This document shows, piece after piece, positions 25,918 through 35,300 of a DNA stretch of 64,000 nucleotides (the stretch's first letter is position 1; each line of letters begins with the position of its first letter). The stretch is from Alligator mississippiensis. Lineage: Eukaryota > Chordata > Crocodylia > Alligatoridae. Under the pieces are notes generated by a model. The model did no database searches and was not told where the DNA came from. It was given only the letters and a program-made list of their open reading frames with translations. A program made the position numbers and the translations under genes. The DNA lies in assembly GCF_030867095.1 (NCBI RefSeq), contig NC_081835.1, forward strand, positions 20,034,501 through 20,098,500, in the 5' to 3' direction.

Positions 25918-26851
25918 GAGTGGGGCTGGGGCAGGGGCTGCCCAGTTGGGGTGGGGCACAGGACTGAGCAGCGCAGGGATGGGGGGCGGCTCCTGGCACT
26001 GCGCGGGCCCTGGGAGGGCTTGGGGGGGCATGTGTCCTGATCTGCATGCAGGGCAGGATGGGCTGTGGCTGTGGGCTGGGCTGGGCTGGGCTCAGGGCAG
26101 GCAGCAGCGGCACTGAGAGGTTGCTTTGGGGGGACTACGGCAAATTCTGGAGTGGCTGCAGCCCTCCCTTGTAGCCCTGCTCCTGTAGGCCCCTGTGGTG
26201 AGGGAGTGGGGCTGCTGAGGCTGGGGCAAGTACTGCATAGCCAGGTGGAGCGCTGGACAGAGCCGCAGCTTGCCCGGGGGCCATGGGGGCAGCTCCTACC
26301 ATTGCGTGCACCCTGGGAGGGCATTGGGGGCATATGCCCCCGGATCTGTGCGCAGGGCAGAGCAGGCTGGGGCCAGAGCAGTGCTGGGCTGTTCCTGGCG
26401 AGGGTGTTGGGCCAGGCTGAGCTGGGAGGCGGAGTTGGGGGGCTACAGTGAATTTTGGAATGGTTGCAGCCCCTCCTGTAGCCCCACTCCCAGCACTGTC
26501 ACCACCTGCCCTGGGCACAGCCCCACCCAGCCACCACTGGGAAGAGCCCAGTGCCGTCCCCAGCATGCCCCACCCCGCCCTGCCTCGTGAACAGATCTGG
26601 GGGCATGTGTCCCCCACCATGCCCTCCCAGGGTGCATGCAATGGTGGGAGCCACCCGCACCCCCCCCGCAGAATGAGCCATGGCTCCATCTTGCAGTCCG
26701 CCCTGCTGTTCAACGCCTGTCCTGGCCCCAGCAGCCCCACTCCCTCCCTCACTGTGGGGGCTTATAGGAGCGGGGCTAGTGCCACGACCGCCAACCCTTT
26801 GCAGCCCGGCACCGGGCCATGGCCCGCTGCTTGGGAACCTCTGACATATGG
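25918..26851. repeat. GC-rich ~305-bp modules, direct and inverted
   Basis: The module with GCACCCTGGGAGGGCATTGG, GCATATGCCCCCGGATCTGT and CTACAGTGAATTTTGGAATG recurs. Copy 1 is partial (25918-26130), copy 2 spans 26131-26440, copy 3 starts at 26441 and breaks off, and an inverted copy runs about 26470-26800. The inverted copy ends at 26851 in CAGAGGTTCCCAAGCAGCGG on the minus strand, an hAT-like terminus. A perfect palindrome, GGGGGCATATGCCCCC, lies at 26326-26341. Together with the transposase fossil to the left this may be one rearranged hAT element. Confidence 0.7.
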
Positions 26852-26932
26852 TATCACATCACATCATCACATATGGCACAACACACATTTTTTCTCTAGT
26901 TAAAGAGAAACCAGAAGCTTTACTATTATACT

Positions 26933-26945
26933 GGGGGGGGGGGGG
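26933..26945. repeat. G13 homopolymer tract
   Basis: Thirteen G followed by CGGGGGC. It lies just outside the inverted GC-rich module. Confidence 0.85.
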
Positions 26946-28200
26946 CGGGGGCAGCTCTATATTATTTGGCTTAAGATCAAAGCAAACAGCAAAATAACTA
27001 TTGGAATGTGCACTGATTTGCTAGATTGTGTAGTGATGGTGTAGCTGTGATAGTCTGGAAATTATGCAAGAGGCAAGGATTTCTTTGGGTGCTCTCAGAA
27101 TTTTATCTGGCCAGGTCACCTGATTGACCAGCCAGTACCAAGAAGAAACCCAGGAGATACAGGGGTCACTTGATTTGTCCCAAGTGGCAGATACAGGGGG
27201 ATTTCTTCACAGACAGCATCTCCAATAAGGTTTAGAGGTAGAACTAAAACAGTGTGCAGGTTGTGAAATAAATGAGAAATTAGTAGGAATGGTTACCAGC
27301 AGAAAGTGTAACTCAATTAACGAAACATCAACACCATTAAAAAGGAGAGAAGGTCATAAAACACTTGTGGAATGATGAGAGATTAGGAGAAATCTGTTAC
27401 ATTATAATGAGCCATGAAGTCAATGGACCCCCACAGCACTGCCTGAACAGAAATACTGCTGCCTCTCCCAGGCAATTGATTTTAAAGTTTGGCTGGAGCA
27501 GGAATCAAGAAGGGGGTGGGGAGAAAGGTTGCTGCTGCACCTACCCTTGTCTGCATTACACTGCAGACTGTTGGACAGACAATTGAATTGGCCAGGCGTG
27601 CAAAGAGCTGCCTTTGAATGAGGTAAGGTGCACAGTCAACACTGGAGCCAGGCAGAGAGGCTTTGGCATGATGCTCTTTGCCAGCCCTTTGGTTCAGCTC
27701 AAGTTCCACACACCTATTCCATATTTTATCTGATTGCTCATGCCCTGTTGCATTCTGCCTTTTGGCATGGTTGCCCAGAGCAGGAGTGCCCCTCACTTCG
27801 CTTAGCAAAGCAGCTTCACAAAGTATTGAGAGGGGACTGGCAGAGTAAGACTGGGCTTAGTATGAATCACATCATGAAAAGGGAGCGAGTGGCTCTAACA
27901 ATTGGGTCAAATGAAATTCTCATAAATGGGCACAGAGTCTTAGGTCGGAAATATGCCAGTTGTTAGGAAACAGCAAAGAGATGCTTCGAGTAAAAACACA
28001 TTTATTGAGAAACAAATCAGGATCATGTTATTAAGTTAAGTCCTTGGTACGCAACATTAATAAAGCATAGATACCAGAAAAATTACAACTAATTCTGTGT
28101 CTGCAAACGTTGCGGCAGATCAAACAGGCTATTCAAGTGTTAAAAACATATTTCTAGTCCTATATTTACCAGCTGTATACCCTTGAAACTACTCAGTAGG
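26946..28200. other. intergenic between UQCRC1 and SLC26A6
   Basis: No gene was recognised. Mammals carry TMEM89 in this interval, but no frame here resembles it. A fragment of the same sauropsid repeat as at 23885 is suggested at about 27030-27110 (TGATGGTGTAGCTGTGATAG, AAGAGGCAAGGATTTCTTTG). Confidence 0.45.
28001..28006 (-). terminator. SLC26A6: candidate distal SLC26A6 poly(A) signal
   Basis: TTTATT on the plus strand reads AATAAA on the minus strand, followed by a GT-rich stretch (TGTGTTTTTAC). It is the first canonical signal I find downstream of the proposed SLC26A6 stop at 29361. The implied 3' UTR is about 1.35 kb and includes the GC-rich minisatellite. This is uncertain, since non-canonical signals nearer the stop are possible. 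Confidence 0.35.
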
Positions 28201-28269
28201 AAATGTTGCTGCAGAGTGTAGCTGAGCTCATGGGTGACTGGTGCCTCCTAAGACTGGGGGGTGGGCAGA

Positions 28270-28582
28270 GTTTGTGGGTGGCAGTGCTGGCGGTGGGGTG
28301 GCAAGTGGCAACTGCCTGCAGAAGGCGGTGGCAGCGGTGGAGGGAGGTGGTGTACAGTGACCACCTGCGGCAGCCAGCGACAGTGTCGGCAGTGGCGAGG
28401 TGGCGAGCGGCGACCACCCGCAGAAGCTGGCAGTGTGGCAAGCGGCGAACACCCGCAGAAGCTGGTGGTGGCAGCATGGCAAGCAGCAACCACTCGCAGA
28501 AGCCAGTCGCGGTGGGGGGAGAGGCGAGTGGCGACTGCCTGCAGAAGCCGGCAGTGGCCAATCTCAGGGGGGGGCACATGCC
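28270..28582. repeat. GC-rich minisatellite, ~6 imperfect units
   Basis: Six imperfect copies of a 35-50 base unit with core GGCRAGYGGCRACCACC followed by YGCAGAAGC. The array ends at about 28566-28587 in a palindrome of eight G, CACATG, and eight C. Unit borders drift and the spacing is irregular, which suggests a composite or transposon-borne array. Confidence 0.8.
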
Positions 28583-29360
28583 CCCCCCTACCAATTGCTT
28601 ATGGCTGAACTATTACATTTTTCCTTCCCTAGCATATATGATTTCATGATTGTCTCAGTCACCACAGTGAGTTGATAATAAATAACCCTAAGCATGACCC
28701 CTTATCTGAATGTTTTCTTGCTCTTCAGTAAAACTCTGTACATTGCCATGTTGTGTGAATAAGTCAAGTTTCTGGCTGTGGTCATGATAACCACAATATA
28801 AGAGAGGCAAGTGAGAAGGGAATGGGGGAGATGGATGTGGCTAGGCAGGACCCAGACTTCATGGCGTTTCAGTATTGCTCTCTGTCGAGAGTTTCCCAGA
28901 CAGTCAGTGGAGCTGTTCTAAAGCACCATGTATTCAAACAACAGTCACGTCAGAGATGCAGCTTCCCTTCCCCTCATGCTGCACCCCAAAAAAGTGACAC
29001 ACATGGTGCCAGACAAGCTCCCCATGTCTGAGGGGATTCCCAGTTGTAGGAGATCTTGTGCCGTGAGCCCAGGAGATCCCAGGTCTCTCCAGCATCAAGC
29101 AGATGCCCAGCTGAAGGAGGGTTTTGAGGTAGTTTCCCAGTTGCTCTGGTGACTGAAGTGGTTTCCCAAGGGTAGATGATCCCAGATTTCCAAGGTCTGA
29201 AGCAGATGCTCAGCAACAGGCAATCTTTGGTCTTTGATGGCAGGACTTCCCTGTCACCTGCCCTTGCAAACATCAACCAGCTCAAATAATCTTCTGGAAA
29301 CATACCTTGATGGCTCCCTCTCACCTGTTGTGCTTCTGGGGAGGGTGGATGCCATGATGG

Positions 29361-29384
29361 CTACAGATGAGTGCTGGGAAAAGT
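29361..29384 (-). CDS. SLC26A6: SLC26A6 candidate last exon, PDZ-ligand C-terminus
   Basis: The preceding exon ends in phase 0 at PEPVM before GTAATT. On the minus strand, a pyrimidine-rich tract and TTTAG precede an in-frame 8-codon exon reading TFPSTHL and stop. T-H-L fits a class I PDZ ligand (S/T-x-hydrophobic), and human SLC26A6 ends T-R-L, which binds PDZ scaffolds such as NHERF. If the GTAATT donor were not used, the protein would instead end after 15 further residues (VIAQPF...), without such a ligand. The match of motif, phase and position supports splicing, but an exon this short needs transcript evidence. Confidence 0.55.
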   Translation of the reverse strand, partial: TFPSTHL

Positions 29385-32300
29385 CTAAAGAGTCAAACAA
29401 CAAGAGGATTTTCTTTGGTTTTGTTTTGCTTCCCCAACCTCCTGGCTTCCTCACCACTACAAGTCCTGCTTTCCCCCCTGCAAGGCCCTCACTCTTGTCC
29501 ATGCAGGATCTCAAGGCACTGGAATGTTTTCTCAGCATGGCAGTATGTGCGCTGGGCCCTCTGGATGGGATGGAGTTAGTAAGGACCAGCAGAACTGAAA
29601 AAAGGACTGGTGAACTGTGGGCAGGGCTGGGGACATAGGTAATGAGAACATATTGGCTGGGTAGGAGCAGGCATGCTACCATAGCTGATGGGAAAAGGCT
29701 GCTGATCTAGCTGGTGTAGTTGGAAGAGACACACAAGCCTGGCAGAAAGGTGGCAGCCCATGTGACCAAACCTGGAAACTAAAGCTGCTTTCCCACTTAG
29801 ATCATCAAGGGGACTGATTTCCCAGAAGTGAGGCAAAAGGCTGAGCAATTACCATAACTGGCTCTGGTGGACTCGATCCCTGCAGCTTGGTGACATGGAT
29901 GATAGCATCATGCACTGAGGCAAAGAGCTGGTGCTTGGTGATGGTTTGACTGAAGAAGTTGCCTTGTTCTAGCTGGGTTATGATGGACTCTGTGGGGAGA
30001 AGTGTGAGTTTTGATAGCACTGAGAAACCCTGATTAAGGAAGATGAAGACAGGCCAAGAGGCCCATCTGTGGCACCCCCACTCCACCCCACGCTCAGAAC
30101 AGGCTCTCTCCCCTTTTGTCTTAACAATTTGGCTCTTGAATCCTTTGCTCTGGCAATTAAAATCTGTGCTGGGATCTGGGGATGGTCACCTGGTGTCACG
30201 TCCTAGGGTACAAGTAGGACCTGACATTGAACCCCAGGGACTCCTGTCTGCAGGAAGGGGCTTTGGCTGATCTCCTGAACCAGCCTTGGGCAAGATTCCT
30301 CCACCAACCCAAATCCAGTGGAATTAACCCCAGATTGAATTTTTTTTACATAGAACTGAACACTGGCCATCTCCCCTAGGTGGAAGTACTTCCACAAGGT
30401 GCCTCCCTCTGGGCAACACCTGAGGTGGAACAGCAGATGGTGGAACCAGCTCTCCTGACTGGCCCCAGAGGTGTGCAGACTGGGATATCAGTGAGGCACC
30501 CCTTTGCAGGGACATGTTGCTGACAAATGTGCAGGTCTGTAGCTTTGCTCAGTCTGACCTCTGCAGCCTTCTTACCATGACAGCCAACGAGCAATACATC
30601 GATTTCGATCTCGTGGAAATCCCGGAATAACTGCAAAGGACACCAAGTAAAGAGGAGAGTTAAGACTCACAGCGGATGGCCAAGGCTGTGCCACATGCCC
30701 CACAGCCACCTTGTCAACAGGATGGCATAGAACACAAAGTGACTGCCAGTTGCCCACCCCAGATATCCCCTTGGCCCTTTTGTGCCACCTGCTCTTTGAT
30801 GCCACTGGAATAGCTTGTCATCTCTAGCAGATGCCCAGTGGGTTAAAGAGCAGCTGGACATGAAAGATCCATTCCAGCCTCAGGCCCACGGCCGGACTGA
30901 TGCATAGGCAAACTAGGCACATGCCTAGGGCCCTAAGTGAAGAAGGGGCCCAGCTGTGCTTATTTTACATATTATAATTATTGAGTGAAAAAAGTAATAT
31001 AAATATACAGTATTAAGTAGGGGCCCATAAGTTTGTTTGCCTAGGGCCCACTAAAGGTTAATCCAGCCCTGCTCATGCCCAGGTGACAACAGCAGCTCTG
31101 GGTAAGCCATTAAAATGGCAGTGCAAGGGAGCAGGTGTGTAAACTGGAAATCCCACTTCCTTTTGTTACAGATGGAAATGACTCAGAGAGAGGGATGATG
31201 AATGACAGGATTGGCTCCCTGGGTGGGGATGGGGATGGCTGTGGTATGTTGAAAGTTGGAGCCAGGCTCTGGCAAGTCTTTTATGAAGGGGACAGGGAAA
31301 TTGCTGAGGCAAGCACTTTTCACCCAGCCCAGAATGTAACAAAGCTCTCATTCTCCAGAACTCTGCAGAAGTCACAGTTCAGAAGTGTGTCCTTTGTGGG
31401 AGCCCTCCCCTTTCCCTGCTTCCCTGCCTGGCTCTTACGTTCTTTAGGATCTTGATGCAGACGTAGTCCACAAAGTTGGCAGAGCTGAAGTCCAGTATGA
31501 CAGTGTGGAGCTCAGGCTTCTGGAGGCCAAGAGACACCAGGGTGGGTTCACCATGGTCTGGCAGGGGATTGCCATTTTGGGACTCCCATTCTGTCACGCT
31601 TCCATTGATGTCTATCACTGAGATGCCAGCTCCATTGCAATCACTGTCTGGGTTCTGTAGGGAAGAAAGCATGGGCCCTTTCATTTAATTTCCTAGGGGA
31701 ATATCTCAGCTAACAGGAGTGCAGCAGCAGCAAAGCAATCTAGAAAATATCTGCTTCCACAGCTGAAAAGCAAGGCTTTACAATGAGATGCCATACAGAG
31801 ACACTGGCACCTGGTGGCATGAGTTATCCCAGTACATGCCAGAGCAGAGGGGTACTGGCCTTGTTCAAGTCTGGCACAGCCCCAGGACACATGTTACTCC
31901 CCATCTGCCTAGGGAGGAAACAGGCTGAGTTTGAGGCAGACTGGCAGATGTTTGAAGTTGGCCGAGGAGGCTTTGTGTGCATGGTACAGTGAGTCAAGGT
32001 GGTCAATAGGCTTAAAATCTGACTGGGACACGCAGCCTATGTCAGGCACCCTGAGCACAGGCAGGAGAGGACTTTGGGCCTTAAAGATCACACAGTAAAT
32101 GTGTGTCCCAGTCTCCACCCACAAATCATCACTTTCAGGGTCAGATGCCTTCAAGATCTTGGGAACAGTCTTTTATTGTCAAAGCTGGTTGGCAACAGGG
32201 AAGTGATAGAGGGCTGAGTGCAGCCCACAGCACTCATCACCCTCAGCCAGGCCAATCAGTACCAGGAAAGCAGTTTGGGACATAACATGACACAGCATAA

Positions 32301-35300
32301 AGACACAGCTTGGTTTCCTCCAGTGGCTCATCTGATCCAGTAACCAGAGCCAGCGAAAGGAAAGTGGAAATCACTATAACAGGTCATGGAACAAACTGCC
32401 CTGGAAAGATTTCACCCTTAGCCAGCTGCTGAGTGGCTAGGGTAATATCCTGCAGATATTATTTGATTTTATGACTATCATTATGTATTGAGAGGTGTTG
32501 ATCAAAGCTGGGGCAGTTCCTGATAAATCCAGGTGCCTAACTCCTTCACTTCAGGGGACTCAGACACCTGCAGAGTTTAGGGTTAGGGGATAGTTGAGCA
32601 GGGTTTTCAGCATTGCACTTTTGGATTTAGCCATGTAATTCAGCCAATATCCCATTTAAGCCACCCATGTCCTTTTTTGGCTCTGTCCCTAGGCTAGAGA
32701 GGCATGTTTTTTCATATAATGTTTGCTGGCCTCTTCCCAGCACATCATGTCCAGATACGGTCTGTAAAAGTCTCTCTAATCTATCTCTAGTTATATTTTT
32801 CTGGTACTAAAATTAGACATGGAAATCTTAGGAACATTGCAGTAGGTCATTCCTCCTCTAGCCTGGCCCAGGAGTCAGCTTTCCCCCTTTCCTACCTCAA
32901 ACTAAACACAATAATAAAATATCAACAAAATCCCCCCCTGACTTTCCTATCCAGGTCATCATGGGCTTCACTATAATGCTGCACTGTTGCCTTTCTCCAG
33001 CATCATCTTTCTGGGAGCTTTTAACTTCCTCCAGGGCCAGCCAATCATCCCCATCAGCTGGCCCAGTGCTCCTAGGCAGGCAGGCTATTATCCTCTAACA
33101 CTTTGCAGCCAGGCTTCTACCCTTGAGCCATGCACCTTGTTATGATCCCCACCTCCCAAGAGTAGAGCACAGGATACATTCTTCCATTTTTAACTCCTTC
33201 CCTCCCCCTGTCCCCACCTTGGAAGAAGAAGTCTGCATTTACATGTGCAATCCTAGGGTGGTGGCACATTGAAAAAAATCAAAAGGGTGCACGGACAGGT
33301 CATCAACCTCGGGTTGGTCTCCTGCATAGTATTAAGCTATGTTAAAGAGGCATGATCAGTCACCAAAGGAAAGTGGGCCCCAAGAGGTCTCAAATGCCCA
33401 CTTAATTGCTAGACACTGCTCTATTACATTATATTTTTGCTCTTGGGGTAGAAGCTTCCTGCTGGGGTGTTCTCCATCTTCAAATTCTGGGACAAAACAG
33501 CCCCCAAGTCTCGCTCTCAGGCATCCACCTGTAATATGCACTCCTTTGTTAAGTCTGGGCTGCACGGGACCTGCACACTGTATGGTAGCCATTTTACTGT
33601 CCCAAATGCTGCCTCAAACTTGGGTGACCACTGGATCCTTTGAGGTGCTCCCTTCCATAGCAGGTCACTTAGTGGTGCTGTAATGGCAGCAAACTGTGGG
33701 ATGAATCACCAACAGTAGCTTACTTACCCTAAAAATGATTTTATCTGCCATTTGGTTGCTGGCACTGAAGATTCCACCAGGGCCTTTACTTTGTCCACTC
33801 AGAGACTGATCTTGCCATTGCCTAGTACATAAGCTAAATATCTAGTCATCATGCATGCCAGGTGAGAATTAGCAGGGTTGACTGTGAGGCCAGTCACTTG
33901 TATTGACTGCAGCACCTCTCTCACCCCCTGGAGGTATTCCACCCATGTGTTGTACATTGTCCAGATAGGCAGACCCATATGCCCAGTGTGGGCAGAGTAT
34001 TTTGTCCACTAGACGTTGGAAAGTCACAGGGCCCCCATGGAGACCAAAAGACGGAGTCTGGAAGTGGTAGAGTCCTCAAGGTGTTTCAAAGGATGTGATT
34101 TCTCAGGATGCTGGGTCCAGAGGTATTTGCCAATACCCTTTGGTTAAATCCAGAGTGGTTATATACTTTGTGTTGCTTATTCCTTCCACCATTTTATCTA
34201 TTCTGAGCATAGGATATGCATCACACTTTGAAACGGTGTTGACTTTATGGAAATAAAAAAAAAAAAATAAAAAATCAGATGGTGTGATCCAGCTTTGGCA
34301 CCAAAACAATTGGACCACTCCACTAACTAGCAGATTCTTTTATCAGCCCTAGGTCCAGCATCTTCTTAATTTCTTGTTCTAATATTTCCTTCAGCTGTGC
34401 TGGAAGTCGAGTATCCCTTCTGATTTGCACAGTCCAGCTTGAAGATAATCTGGTGTTTGATCAGTGCAGTTCTATCCGGAATCACTAAACACCTCTTTAA
34501 ATTCCTCCAGTAGATTTTTTACTTCAGCCTGCTGAGTTGGGGTCAAAGCCTCCCCTAGCACAAGGCCAATCATTGGATTGGAAAGGGATCTAGAATCCTC
34601 AGGGCAAGTCCCAGCAAACATGTAGAGACCATATTGGCTTCTCGGGCCCTCCAAGGCTTCAGCAGGTTGACGTGATATATCCGTGAACCCTACCATTTCC
34701 CTCTGAGGCAAACTTCATAATTTACCTTGCTTACCACCAGAGGACCTCAAAAGGGCCTTGCCACTTAGCCAGCAACTTACTCTCTGAGGAGGAGAGAAGT
34801 AGTAACACTATCCCCTGGCTGATAAACACAGTGCTGGGCATTTTTATTGTATTGCTGTTCCTGTACCTGCTGTGCAGCCCCGAGATTCTTTTGCAAGGGC
34901 ACCCATCAGGTCTGATCTTTCCCATAGCTTCAGGACATATTGGACTACGTTCTGTGTTGTTTTCCCCTGAGCCTGCCAGGATCCTTGTAAGAGATCTAAC
35001 ATGTCCCAGAGCTGCCTCCCATACAATAATTCAAAGGGCAAAAAGCTCATGGAAGACTGTGCAACCTCTTGAATGGTGAACAGTAAGTATGGTAATAACC
35101 GGTCCCAATTCTGAGGCTCTTCCAAGACAAATTTTCTCAACATCCCCTTCAGTATCCAGTTAAATCTTTTGACTAATCTCTCTGTTTGAGGATGGTACAC
35201 TGAAGTCTTTACAGAATGGGCCTTCAATAAGCCCCAAACTTTTTGCAATAACTTGGACATTAAGACTGTGCCCTGGTCAGTCAAAACATCCCAAAGAGTG

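Noticed and set aside
26135-26752. 205-codon minus-strand frame and several other long frames in the same place
   Set aside because: They lie inside GC-rich repeated modules and are open on both strands because stop codons are rare in that composition.
29808-29852. SLC26A6 ending by read-through of the exon 18 donor
   Set aside because: Possible, but it loses the conserved PDZ ligand; splicing to the 29385 acceptor keeps phase and motif, so it is kept only as an alternative.
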